Both the position numbers and the translations under genes were made by a program. From Klebsormidium nitens (Eukaryota > Streptophyta > Klebsormidiophyceae > Klebsormidiales > Klebsormidiaceae): a DNA stretch of 64,000 nt. A model generated the notes under the pieces. That model ran no database searches, was not told where the DNA came from, and saw nothing but the letters and a program-made list of their open reading frames with translations. Location: assembly GCA_000708835.1 (NCBI GenBank), contig DF236984.1, forward strand, positions 62,001 to 126,000. Direction: 5' to 3'. Positions within the stretch are counted from its first letter, which is position 1. Each line of letters begins with the position of its first letter. Shown in pieces: positions 50,117 to 63,585 of this stretch.

Positions 50117-53100
50117 TCAATCCTCCGTTCCCGTGTCGTCATCGCCGTCCACTGCACAATAAGCTCAGGTCAGCCACAACAGTCGAACATGGCTAGCCAC
50201 AACAACAGAACCACGAATCATTCGATCTGCTCATGCAAGCCGTCTTCTCAGATTGTGTGTGCACATTTAGCGCTCGATCGAGGAGCAACACTTTGTGCCG
50301 GAGGATTGTTGCGAAGGGTTGCGGCGGACCCGCGATTGATTGGCTGGCTTGTTTCATTTCAACCGCGCGAGAAGTGATGCACGGAAACTCACTATCCTCT
50401 GGAGAGCCTTGAGCCTCAGCATTGTATAGGTCAGTTTCCGAGAGCATGCCGCTCTTGACCAAGGCTCCAATGACGGTCGTGCACATGCCCTCAATCCTCG
50501 CCTCGCTGTCTATCAGTCGCCTCTCCATCTTGGACATGCCGCTCTGTGTACATGGAAAGGAGGACGCTTAGGATGATGGTTCTAATGCTGATCATAGGAA
50601 TACAACTCCATCTACAAACCGATTGCAAAGTCTGCATGATTATGGCACGATCAAAATCGAAGATCGCATGATGATCATGCCACTTGGTGATGCTTGCATC
50701 AAGTTTTGCGCTTCTTAGGAACTTCGGATTGCTTTTGATACACTTGCATACTTAGATCTGGCGGTTATGTTAGTCCCACCCTGACTGTACCGTATGCCAA
50801 GATTATAAGTTTTGACGAGCTCACCTTGACCTCGTGCAACTCCTTGTTCTTCTTGACGGGTTTCTTTGACTTCGAAGCCCTCTCTGTGACATGTTTACCG
50901 TACATCGCAAGTATCTGTCTCGCCAACCTCTGAGGATCATGCGATCCGACGTCGTCGGCCTGCACCATGGTTTGAGGGACGCACAAAATTCATATTGAAA
51001 CGGGTGCAAGAACTACTCGAGTTATCAGCGACCGGCCCCTCTATGTCACCATCAGCCCCTTTGCTACATTGAAACGGGACCGTAGACGATTTTCAAAACA
51101 ATCAAGTGCAGCTCCTCCTTGAGAGTCTCCAATCGAGCTTTGCCTTAGGCCAAATTACATGCAACTTGAGAGAATGTTCTGCTTTTGAATTCTTAGCCTG
51201 GCCTGCCGATCCTTGGGCAGAGTGTTGGTTCTAATTGCAACTCAATGAGCAACACAAGAAGAGTAGAATTTTCACCACATGCAAGAATTTTGTTATGAAG
51301 AACAGGTCAAGAACAACCTCCATGCGCCGCCGTTCAAAGATCTCTTGTAGGGCGTCCAAGTCAAGCTGCCGTCCATCGAGGGTTAGAACCAGCCTTTCGC
51401 TCAGTTCACCATCTTCTCCGGTGGATTCAAAGTCCGATCCCTGCACACAAAAGGTCTTGATACTCAAAAAGCAATTAATGCAGACCTTATCTGAATCTGC
51501 TTTGAGCCAGACAAGTAGCTTATTGAGAACTTGCCCTCTGCATGAGTGAGAGATCTAACTTCTACGCACAAAAGACCTTTGCAAGCACCAATTCTCAATA
51601 GTAGGTGCTGCAGATAGAAGGTGCTCCACTTTCGAGTGAGTTCCAAGCAGAATATCAACCTTCCCATACCGGTGAATCTCCCCTTCGCCCTACTAAGTTC
51701 GTAGTGAAAGGCCTCTTATGAATCATGCAGAGACGTCGAGGAGCAGGAACTCTTCTAAGGCAAGTTCCACCAACATGCTTCATTATTTTGTTGTCTCGGG
51801 ATCTTCCAAGCTGAGATGCACCTACTTCCGTATATACGCACCTTGGATCGGTTGCCGTCCTCGACAACCTTCCTCTTCTTCGCACCCCAGGCTTTCAGCT
51901 GCTTCATCACCTTGGCATCCGATAGCTGGCGCTTGAACGGCCTCTCGATCTCGTACTTACCAAACTCCACCACTTCTTCCACAATGGTAGGAGCTGTTTC
52001 CGTTCGTTCCTGAGCACATTAGAGTAGCAAAATAAGCTTACGTATCGACTCTGACTGTACTAGTAAACAGACTTCTGGTGCTAGCTAGTGTGCTCCGGTC
52101 AGATTCGGGGGGCCCTCATGTCCATTTGCCGTTCAGATTCTGAGTGCTTGTATGTCCGGGTCAAGATTGAGCAACACCCACGAGCATCAGCTTTGAGTAA
52201 GGACAACTTGGACCGTTGGAGCTGCTTTGTGGCAGAAAAAAAAGCTTTCCGTGCGCCTTGCACCACAATCGAGGTATTTTTGTCCTTGATATATTGCAAT
52301 TTACAGTAGGCTTAGCCCTTTGCATTATCCAATCGTAGCCAATCATTTTCGATCAAATGTTGTTGCTAACCAACTCACCTTTACATCGGCGAATGCATCA
52401 ACAGCAATGGCAACCCTGCAGGCCATTGCGTTCGAGAAACAAGTCAGTGCCGGGGAGAACTTTATACCCGATCCTGGTGCAAGTTGCCAAATAGGTTTTG
52501 AGAGCATCAAAAGCTAGACGGTTGAGAATCGAAGATAAAGCATTACAGACCAAAATTCTTGTTCAAGTATTAGGCCTTCTAGCAGGAAACGGATTAGCGG
52601 TTGCTGATCCAGAGACTGTGCTGAACTGGTACATGGACTGTACTAATAATGACCGGTACGATCTTATGAAGAAGGGTTGGTATAACGGTTACCAGGAAAG
52701 GGGAATCTGTTGGCAAGCTTTGATGCATTCTCAAATCCAAGCTTAGGGAGAACGTGTGCTCACAAGAAGTTCATCACAACCATCACCATGAAGATATTGA
52801 AGGACCAGAAGAACAGTTGTGAGGCCCAAAACTGCCAGCCGTCAAGTGCTAGGAAGTTGGATTGCGCCTGTAAGTAGACGAGAGTATGTCTTCACATTCC
52901 CTGCGACCCAAGTCATCCGAATGCTTTCTACCAGCTCAGTATTTTACTCATAGGTGACAAACACGTGAATGCAAGAAAAGGACTTCAAGTTTGCGAATGA
53001 CACCACAAATGCTCCTAGTTGCCAACAACCAGAATACGGACTTCATGCATGCCTTGCCGGCCAGCTAGAGAGTCGAGGGTGCGTACCACATGCGTAACCA

Positions 53101-56100
53101 TCACGGGTCCAAGTCAGGAGCGTCAGCTTACTTGAGTATCCCCTAGGATGATGGCAAAACACGTCGCCATTGAGAATCCCAACGTCCGGAACTGAAGTGG
53201 AAGAAGAAGAAGGTGCGTCAGTCAAAGTTAAGGTCCTTCAGGCCGAATGTAATGAAAGTGATGCGAGGGTCAGAAGGGTGTGAGAGCTCACACGTGTCTT
53301 GAAAGTCTTAAGACTGAAGCACAAGTCACTGCATATGCGTGTTCCACTATTTGATCGAGGTGCTTTATCCTTCGGTTCAACGGCCCCAATTTTGATGCAC
53401 GCAACAATCCTCTCCGAATCAGCATGCGCGAAGTGACGCTTTTCTGGCTTCGTTTCCAGGATCAAGTGCAATTCGCCTCCAGAATTGAGTTCAACGGCCC
53501 TTTTGCCCGAACTTGCGCTGCATAAGAGAGCTATAGACCTGACCGCATGTCAACAAGATCCTAAGAAGATCGAATAAGAGGTGGAAGCACTCACATACTC
53601 CACTGAACTTCCGACAATGATATGTCCCATGAAGGAGTACCCAATGAAAATGAGGCCCCAGAGCACGAAGAAGTTGAGAAGGTCCGGGCCCGCCTCCGCA
53701 AGCGTACGAGTGAGGACACCCATACGGGGCTGGAAGTCCAAGAGCTTCAGAAGGCGCAAGATCATGAAGAAGATGCTGCAAACAAGCAAGTGAAGTGTCA
53801 GCGTGTCAACGCAGCTCCGGCTTCAAGAGCAACACTTCGTTTGTTGTTAGCAAGCTTGTTGTGTCGATGCAGAAGGTTTCATGGATGTGGTCTGCTCTGC
53901 CTTTCTACAGAGGGAGGTAAGGATTTGCTAAATAACCAAGTATTTCTATTTATCGTTACAAGGACGGTTTTTGGGAGACACTTGCCCTTGTCTTTTCTAT
54001 TAAGACGTCTCTAACGGAGTCTCTTAGCTCGCCTTCCAAATCTGAAACAAACAATTCTTATAACTTGGGCAGATTGCGGTTCTCAGTAGGGGAAAGATTT
54101 GCCAGGTGAATTACTCACTTGATACCGTTAATGCTGATGTAAGCCGCTCGGTAGGTGGTCAAAGCCTTGAGTCTGTTCAGCATGTACGCGAAGTCGCCAA
54201 GCTCGGAGCCGTCCGTTTTCAACTGGAAGAAGCGGGCCTCTGCATTTAGGTCCTCGTAGATGTCGTAGCTCACTTGCGCTTTGAACCCGGGCGTTAGCCC
54301 AAATATGAATATGATCCTGCAAAGTGAACGGAGCGGCGTTTGCGCCTTTGATGTACAACTCAAGCTGTTTCAATCACTGAGAATTCGGAATGCAAAATCT
54401 TGGGACAAGGATATTACCATTAAAGACAACTTGAACAGGTTCAAGTTCCTCGCTCAATCAAAGTGTGACCAGCTAAACGTGGCAGCAAGGAACACGACTT
54501 TGCCAGTCACATTATATCTAAACAAAGGCGGGTACATAGAAGAACACGCTTTACATCATGCGAAACCTTCAAGGTCGACAATGAGCAACTTGGCCAAAGA
54601 CGCGAACACATATCAACGTGGGTGGACTGAAACCACTGCAGTAGCTAAGGGACTTTGAATGACACCTACCTCATCACCAACGCCGTCAGTAGCAACGCGA
54701 TTGAGATTGCGTCTATGTAATTCCAGAAGGAGTTGAAGTGACGGAGGAACGATCCGGTTTTCCGTTTTATGGCTACCATGTCTTTGATCTCGGAGTAGGT
54801 GGCAAAGAGGATGCCAAAAGTGAGGAGGATCTCAAGTGCTGCTCTCGCATAGGATTTCGGGGTCAGGTAGGCTTGTAGGTCAACTGCAAAAAGAGTATTG
54901 AAAATGCGGCGTTAGCGTGAGGATACAGCTAGTTCGAACCGCTTATCCAGCCCATGCGTTGCCACTTTTTTAGAATCTTCAAGAGTGCATACAACCGACA
55001 GGTACAGGAAACGCTCCATACAGAGTTCAGCTCCCAGGAATTCAAACTGAAGTCTGGAGAGTCGTCCTGAGCCCCAAAATGATGTTGAGTTACCAAGGGG
55101 TGCTCTACCGGAATGCAGAACAAGAAACCTGCTGGAGGAATGAATTGGCATCCTTACTTGCGAAAGTGGACTGCTTGATCGATATCTTCCCCGCAGTTAG
55201 GAACGCCATTCTGAGCTCAAAGAAGATGAACATGTTGTCGAAACCTAAAGAACAGAGGCACATGTTAGTGTTAAGCAATAGGGCTTCCACCATAAAGGAG
55301 AGCCCGAGAGATCCGAATCCCCAATTCTTCCAAGGAGCAGTTGGTCTCCGGAGCGACTCTGCAAGTTTTGAATCACGACAAGCTGTTCCAGCTGGCCCGC
55401 AACCTATTTGGTTGCTTTTATACAGCTCACCGATTGTGACTGTGCAAAGAGGTCTTTGGACGCTTCCCTGAAAAGCTCAGAGCAAGCCAAGCGATAGTCT
55501 GCCACGTAAATGCAGATCAAAATGCAGCCCCGAATCACAAAAGAGAGGCTAAAATTCAGCAGATCCCTTCCCAGAGCGGCGTTCGAGATTCACATGTTGA
55601 ACTTACAATCTCATCTTCGACAGGCAGAACCTTCGCTACACCCAGAATGCTTACCGTTGTATGTGGGGAGCCGCAACGTCAGCGTCTCGGTTGCATTATC
55701 AAGAAACAGTCCATCTACCAGGTACTGAAGCCGGTCCGAAGCACCCCCTTGGTCGAGATCGACATCAATGACGATCGGGAATCCCGATGAGAGTCCCTGT
55801 GGTAAACACGAAGGAATGAACTCAGGACTTCCGTGTTCCACCTGACTGGGGTTGGAAACAGATACTCAAAACCCGCCGCGGGCACGTCTGACAGCCATCC
55901 AGAATATCGTCGCCACACGTTTAACCAACGCAAACTAAATCCTTGGTCTGCATTCAGCTTCAAATTCGGCAAATAAGGAGGTGCAGCAAGGGACTTGTTC
56001 CCAGGGACTTGACGACTTTCAGACAAACAGAAATTCTCTTCAAAGCATCAGACTTTGCAGCAGTTTTGGAAACCATTGCATGTTGAAGTCGAATCCTGAC

Positions 56101-59100
56101 AGGCGACTTTTGGACAAAATTTGCAGTTCAATGTCGAAAGCGAAAGCGAATTGTCGCGCATCTAGAACCTGAATGGAGTCGACAAGAAACTTTAGTAAGG
56201 CGTTCAGCCTCTCGTAATTCTCTCTGAAGTTCGTTTTCGCTCACCAGCCAGGCTGCACCCTTGTTTGAATAGCTCCTCAGCTAAATCCTCGAAATAAAGC
56301 GACTGCGTGACAAAGGCGTGTATAGTGCAACTGCGCTCTCACCGCCACTTCGGCGGGGAAGAAACCCCGCGGTGTGCCCCGAAGGTTTTGCTCGTCAGGG
56401 GCGTAGAACTGGCTGACTCTTGGTTGGACATCGATGTTGTACAGAGGGGAGGCGGGGACAAAGACCGGGTCGACTCCATACGGTTCAGTGGAGGTCCCGC
56501 TTCCGCATGATTGGAAAAGGTTGAGGAACCTGCGGAGGGACGACAAATCCAAGCAAACATCGGGCGACAACTCAAAAAAGGTCTAGGTCTCAATGAACAG
56601 TCGGATTTTGGTTTGCAGTGGAAAGCTGTTGTCGGTTTATTTGCCAGCTTCGCAATCGCAGCTCAGCGCAAGAGGTCCGTGCTCAGCACGGATGAAGTTT
56701 CCATTCGCGCGGCCTTCTAGAGCAACAGTTTTTGCACATGAATCTGGACTTGAAGTGATCAGAGATGGTCCGCAGCAGGAAGGTAACCTTCCACCGGCAA
56801 GTCACTGCGCATTCTAGACAATCACGACCATGTAAGAGACGATATCTGACGATCACCTTTAAAAACGTTGCTTACCGTTTGCTCGTGCAAGGAGAACCTC
56901 GGTAGCGCGTCTGGTGAATGAGAAGGCCTCCGAGAACGCTGCGGAAAGCAATTGAAACACATGAGTAGTGACCAAATTTCTTCGCTTCGGAAGACATCCT
57001 TAAAAAACGAGCTCCTCCTGTGAAGCACCGAGTTACTTGGACACAGATGTTTGGGTGCCGGCTTCGCGAAATTTGCAATAACGGTTGTTATGAGGATAGA
57101 AACAAAGTCAAACCTTTGTCGATCTTTTCGTCGAAAGTGGCTTCGAGTCCTTGCCGGTGTCCTTCTTACGAAGAAACCACTCTATACAAAGCCGACGCCT
57201 TGATCAGTACTTCCTCAAGCGGCACAAACACCGCGCGGAAGAGGGGACCCTACCGGTTGTGATTTGTAGCAAAGCGCTCTCTGTCGTAGTTTGCAATGGC
57301 CCCAACACCCTCCGAGCTGCTCTGGATGATGACGTTGAATGGGTACTTCTTGTTCACACCGATGAACTCCGCCTGACAGCACGCTGCATAAAAGGAGCAC
57401 CAACTTCACATAGCGCTCGGGTTCACGGAGACAAGGGATGATTGTGTATATACACAAGATCTGATCAAAGTGTTTAAAGTCCACAGAGAACCATATACGC
57501 TTGGGCATTTGGGTGGATCGGCCAGCCGCGTTCTGCGAGAAGAATCCACTATCTTGCCTTGGAGCAGGACGCACTGAGAAGACCTAAGACCCCGTGGCCT
57601 GCCTCAGTCCATACTGTGTACCAATTCCATCCCTTACAGGCTGTCTGAACAATTGAAAACGAAGCCGATTTGGCGGAGATGGTGAGCGGCTCCATTCTGC
57701 GGCCCTGAGTTTCGCATCGATCGATTAGAAAAAAACGGGATGCTACTGCAGCAGGGGCAAACTTTGCAGCAAAATATCTGTAAGATAAAGGGTTTGATAA
57801 GCATGTCTAGTGCTTACCTGCGTTTGGTCCCTTTGTCTGGCCGGCAGGACACTGGCAGAACGCGTCCGAGTTGATGGACACCGTGTTTGCCGACGAGATA
57901 ATGTTGGCAGGATCGGGACAGGAGCAATCTGCGGCGTTGAAAATGAGAAGCTCAGCATGCAGCTTTTTGAGGCTGATGTGTATTTGTCGGTGAATCTGGG
58001 CCGCCATGAATCCGAGTCTCTTCTCAGACCGAGAAATTTTTACCATACCGCACAGACGGGATCCGTAATTAATATCAGGGTACGACGAGCAGCTGACTGC
58101 CTGGAAGTTCAGATATCCCGCACTGACCGTAAGTCGAAATACCCACCAGCCACTTTGACCCCAGAGCCAGGAAAAAGAAGCTCGCAGTTCCTTACCAAAG
58201 GGCTTGCACATCGATGCCGCTTCTATAATCAGATCGGTTGAAAGGCTCTGCCGACAGAGTACCGGCAGCCTAGGAAGCCGTCTTACATGGATTCTATCTA
58301 CTACCGTCTGTCTGACGAAGATTAATCTATGAGCAAACATCAAAATCAAGCAAAAGCAGACCTTGGAAGGCCATTCTAGCCTCCTGAAAGGCGGCACTTG
58401 AATTCAGGTCAGATCAAAAGTACGGTCGCGCCATTCGAACTTTCTGGACTGAAGCAGCTCTAGAATGTATAAGCTCACCCCCTCCGTCGAAACTGCACTC
58501 GGATGTCAGGCAGTTGAAGCTCGCGTCGCACCGCCCGTTGTTCAACAAGCGGATGGGGCACCCGGGGGAGCACTCCAAATCCTCTTGAGGTAAAGTGGCA
58601 CCTGGGGACGCGATATTCTCACAACTTGAGTACTTTCCCATCTGACGAGCGAAGAAGCGGCTTCTTGACTCGAGCGGATGAATCTCTTCGAAAAGCTTGA
58701 ACTTGAGGTCTGCCAGCTTGCCCAGCAGGTTCTCAAAGCGGTGGCGTGAGCGCCAGTGTGGCTTTGGCAACGGATTAGGTGTCAGAATCGACTGTTGGTC
58801 GCCACAAGTCCAACACCAAACGCATTTGCGGGGCAACCCGCATCGTCAGATTCCGGTGAAAACATCGCGTGTGCACGGATCTATCCGGTTACGCCCACCT
58901 ACCGGCTCTGAAAAGGAAGGACGCGATTGCACAGAGTCATGTGGCAAACCGCCCGTCAAACCCTGCTCCTTACAACACGGTTTGTGTATCACCGGTAGCT
59001 AACCTAGCCCGAGCAAAGTCTCTCTTATCTTTGGCAAGAGAGGGCACCACGTATGTAGGAAGGCAACGGTCGGACTTGGCATCTGCCTTGAGCGTTAGTC

Positions 59101-62100
59101 ACATATCCCCGACCAGAGTACCATGTACAGCTGGAATAACACCCAAGCCTGCCCTTTGTTTCTCAGCGGGCTTGACTCAAAGCACAACGTGACAGTGACA
59201 CCCTCAAATGAATGACAACAAGGGGTGTAAGAATCCACAACAAAATAGGATCATTACGTTACCGCGCTGGTCAGATTCGGAAGATACGAACGCATTTCTT
59301 ACTTGACGGAGCTGTTCCACTGCCGCGAGAGACGTAGACGGTGCCCGTCATCAGGTTGCCGTACTTGGCGTCTCTGTACGCGTAGATGCCCGGGTTACGG
59401 AACAGCGTAGTCGACGTGAACGTACCGCCAGCATCCGAATTGCCCCCTCTCGCTGCACATAGACGAAAATCAAAGCTGAAGTCGGACGTGGATAAGCATT
59501 CGAGCAATGCCACGACGCTTTGTCAACATATGTTCGATGGTTTGTATCTTCGTTCAAAGCCCGCGGTTTGCGCGGGCAAGAAACCGAACAATTGGAACGC
59601 GATAAAGAAGCAGAAACGGGTTGAAAGCGGAACGAAATGGCGAGCAGTTAAAAGAGGACGTCGATTGAAGGAACGAGGTGACTTGAAAACTGCGGAAATT
59701 AGCTTCAGTCAAAACACGAAGTTGACGTGAGGACGGAAAGGCGGGGTGATGTCAGCGGAAAGGCACAAAGAAGTCAGCAACAGCCTTACGACAGCTTTGG
59801 CTAAAGAGCCGACATCTTCAATTAGTAAAGACATAAGATATCGAAGTTGCTTTCTTTGATTTGGATGTTCCTTTGGCTGGCCTCACCAACCCTACCCGAA
59901 TCCTGATCTTTCGTCAAAATTCGGGAAGCCTTGTTCATGCACAATTCCCGGCTTGAAAGGAGCCGAAGGTAAGCGTATCTGTCCAAAATATGCTCAAAGG
60001 CAGTGAAACTCCTTGGATATTGAGTCGAAAGCACATGCAGAAACCGGACTGCAGAAATCGGACTTGGCCAGGCCAGCTTTCTACTTACTTCGGCCCAGGA
60101 CGCATGGAGTCGGGTCTCCGGTAAAGGAGCCGTTTTCGAGATCCCCAATGTTTTGTGGGGTGCAGACAGTCCCCCTTGCTACGAACCGGCGGTTGGCTCC
60201 CACCCCACGGAAGACGTCTTGCAGGTCATCCAACCCTTCACCTGTGGGGAAACGGAAGAAAGGACAAGTTTCAAGTAGGTTTGGCCAGGATTTCAAGCAG
60301 GTAAAGGTAAGGAACGAAAACAAGACCAGAAACTTTTGAAACTTGGCTCGACTTTAGCACGAAGAAACATGACCCGCGTTCCCGTCTAAATTTACCTTTC
60401 GGAAATTTGGATGAGCTCAATCGCAGATTCAAAACCGAATATTCGTCAAAGGGCAACTCCCAAAGTAGTTCGAGTCGATGGCAACGCAATCTACCTGAAA
60501 GCAGCATCTTCAAACGGATCGAGCCGCGCAACCGCGTTCGATACTTGAATGGACCAACGGGCAGCACGAAGTTGTCTACTTGGCTAGGGTCAATCAGCTA
60601 GAATCCAATTACATTCACGGACTGAACGTCGAGCTAATGCCGTATTCTACCGTAAGGCAAGGCGTGCATATAGTTCTCAGAAGACCATAAAAGAGAAGAT
60701 ACTGTTCTCTTGAGTTGGACTTCTCACCTCTCAGCGCGTGGGGCAAGTCGTCGGCCCAGATGAACTGGATGGAGTCTCCCACAGACACGTTCGTCGAGTA
60801 GTGCACGTTCAGCTTCCACTCCAAAGCGACGTTGGCTGCATTGAAAAGATAGAGTTGTCACATCAGCCTTTGGTTTGAATTGTTCTTCCGCGTCTAGTCT
60901 CTGGTTAAAGAACAGGCATTTAAAGACCGTTTGCAGCTCAAAAGCATATAGATTGTGTGCATTCACGTGACCGGCCTATCCAATTGGTAGAATCTATGGG
61001 TTGGAGGTGCGTAATCGGCCTGTTCCAACGGCGCACTCGATCAAGCCGGGTGACGAAGTCAGTTCCGAGTCGACTGCCTAAACATCCAGTGCGCGTAACA
61101 CAAACAAAACTATTGACTTGGACGAGTCGAAGCTGATATGCACTGCCAAAGGCTGGTAAGAATAGCAAGAGGAGGCCAAAGCAAGATGACGTCAAACTGC
61201 CGAACTTTACTGCCCCCTAAAGTCATCGAAGGTCGTAACAGCAGGTTTTGTCGCATGAATGCCGAAGGGGTCTATACGTGAAATCTTCTCGGCCCATTGG
61301 TCGTCGGAACCCTTCTTTATTTTCAAACTTAAAGTGGGCTTTACCAGAAAGCCAGAATACTGTAAGTAAAGCTCGAATCCTTAACGCTTTAAGCCCAGGT
61401 CTCCGGCACTTTAGCCGTCCAAGAGTTAGGCTTTCTGCCTTCACCTGATAAGCAGATCTGCTTGAGCTGATTCCGAACAAAGACCTCTTCTCCCGGCTTA
61501 CACATGTCGCCAAAAAAAACGTGAGTTTCAGAGTCAGCCAAAAAACATCAGCGACCGCAAGCCGCCGCTGAAGGTGATCCATAAATGCCAAACCGGCTTT
61601 TGAGAGGGTCAATGTAACAAAGGGCAGTGAACCTCACGGCGGTTGCAGTTGTTGCCCGGATCGACGACCACTGCCGTGTCTGTCGCGTGCAAGAGGTCTT
61701 CGGTGGCCAGGTAATTGCTCTCGCTGAGGCCGGTAGCAATCACCGAGTCCAACGCATTCAGCAGGATTGCGATGAAGGTGTCCTGCTCCTGTGCACTGAT
61801 GCTGTAGTTCCCGGTGTTGCCGGGCCCGTAGCGACGCGCAAGGAAAGCCTGCAATGAAAGGGGGGAGCCTCAGTAAGGATACGTTCCGTCGGAAGCCGTC
61901 AAGTCCTGAACGTTTTCCGGCTGGAGATGAATTATCTGGCCGGAACTAAAATTTCATGCCGCTTGGGATCTCACGTTTAGGTCCGTACCTCAGGTTTGAT
62001 AGGCCCTCGGAGCTAGACTTAAAAGCATGCGGCTTGCGCCTCTGGCTGCGTTGCAAAAAAATCGAACATTGAACGCCCGGCCCGGTGGTGACTCGTACTC

Positions 62101-63585
62101 GAATCCGTTTTCCAACAAGGATTGGACCAATGGGAGCGGGACGTTTGTTTTCCCTTCAACGAGGGACCGAACTAGAGCGAAAACACTTGAGAGAATTTCA
62201 AGCATACCCACTTCAAACTGGAACCCATCCAAATCTCTTCCGGAAACCAGTTCCTTGGCGCGGTACTCGGAAAAGCCATTGTTGTGATTATGATATCACG
62301 ACGCCGCAGCGCCGGGCGTCGAAGACCTGGCTAGAAGAGGAGGTCTCAGTAATTCCTGCGTGTATTCAGATTGGAACGTATGGCAAGCTCATTTACAAAA
62401 TCACCTGCTTGCCGAGAGCGCCACGGGGCTTCAAGGACTATCGCTAATGTGTCCGGTGTGCAGTTTGCCAACATTGCAGCGCAAGCGCACGCCGCCTAAC
62501 AAGCCGGAAGAATTCTGGAACCCGTGTCGATACTAGAACATCTGCTGAAGTCCGAGAAAACAGATCAATCCGCGTGCGCACCTGCAGCGCCGCAGGGTTG
62601 CTAGAGTCGAGCGTCGTGTTGGTCGTAGGGTCCAGAATACCGCAGCCCGGGAACGTTGCAGGCCCGCCAAAGTACGCGCAGAAGAAGCCCAGCATACGTG
62701 GCCCCTGCCGGCTCGACGAGATGGTGTACTTGGTGATGCACGAGTCCGCTGTCCACGTGTCGATCGACCGCGCAATCGCCGTTGCCAGGTTTGAGTAACG
62801 CTGCTGGTCGGTCGTCCCAAACTGGTTCCAGTAAAGCGTGGTGGCGTTTCCGTTCGCTGGGAGGTAGGGATTGTCCGCTAGCTGCGAGCATGCCAAAGGC
62901 GTTGGTTCAGGTTGCGCGTTTCAGGATCAGCGTCCGAACGTGTGCAATGTCTGAGGTTGATCGCGGCCCAGATGGATGCTCGAATGTGAACAGACTCTAA
63001 AACGAGGTCGCAAACCTTTGCAAAATGCCGAAGCTTCAGGGAGATGTCGATGATGCTCTTCTTTGAACCGTTCTTGCTTGACCTGCATCTTGAACGTAGC
63101 ACAAGCTCGCAAAGCTGCCAGGAAGCTGATGCCAGCAGTGAGCAATACCTGCCAGTAGAAGCTACTGACTACTCAGAAGATAGGGTTTAAAGACTGCAAA
63201 ATACATTGCTAGAGCTAAAGCGCGGTCAGCTTCTTTACCTTGTGGGGCTGTGTGATACATGCGACATCAGATCCACGTGCAACTTCTCGTTCAGAATATA
63301 AGGTGCAAATACCATCTCTTTCATACGCCAACGGAAGAATTCTGTCAGTCTCCTGGCGTGTCCTGGAGACTCAAAATCTGTTTTGATGCCTCTTTCAACA
63401 TAGAGAAGCCACATTCAGGAAAGGCACTGAGAACGACGAACTAACCTGAGACAGGCGTCTACGACCGGGTGGTACTGCGGTAACGGTGAGTCCGCTCGTG
63501 TTGAGCTGACCTCCCGTCGGAGCCGGGGTTCCACGTGCGAGCGACGCGGCTTGGCTGGGGTTCGCAGCAAGGTACGCCGGATTGA
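50117..63585 (-). CDS. Polycystin (PKD/TRPP-type) cation channel with cupredoxin-like and LNR ectodomain modules; 5' end unresolved
   Basis: Supported exons in coding order: 63585-63446, 62881-62582, 61848-61638, 60835-60728, 60241-60089, 59452-59303, 58601-58479, 57928-57818, 57383-57254, 56938-56876, 56529-56343, 55796-55655, 55244-55158, 54883-54670, 54316-54120, 53775-53595, 53191-53132, 52867-52764, 52415-52379, 52009-51842, 51440 to about 51313, 50959-50825, 50543-50393, 50151-50117. Phases agree throughout. The ectodomain has a cupredoxin-like fold over three exons (VGDSIQFIWADDLPH ... NPGIYAYRDAKYG), then an LNR module (CPIRLLNNGRCDASFNC, closing DGG/DC across a junction), then the polycystin TOP domain (TEPYGVDPVF, DNATETLTL). 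Membrane segments follow, with the pore helix FAIILGD and S6 NIFMVMVVMNFL. The C-terminus is charged and helical, ending in an acidic MDGDDDTGTED. The last short exon is the least sure. Expected role: calcium-permeable channel in ciliary or surface membrane, by family. Extra exons near 56302 and 56160 may belong. Confidence 0.85.

Noticed and set aside
55505-55570. Hydrophobic open segment (SFVIRGCILICIYVAD) as an extra membrane exon
   Set aside because: Exons 55796-55655 and 55244-55158 join in phase without it and match the polycystin order.
56060-56302. Two candidate polycystin exons (SLYFEDLAEELFKQ and ARQFAFAFDIELQI)
   Set aside because: The first joins in phase, and the second can follow it, but I found no good donor to continue, and exon 56343 joins exon 55796 directly with better family fit. 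They may be real; not included.
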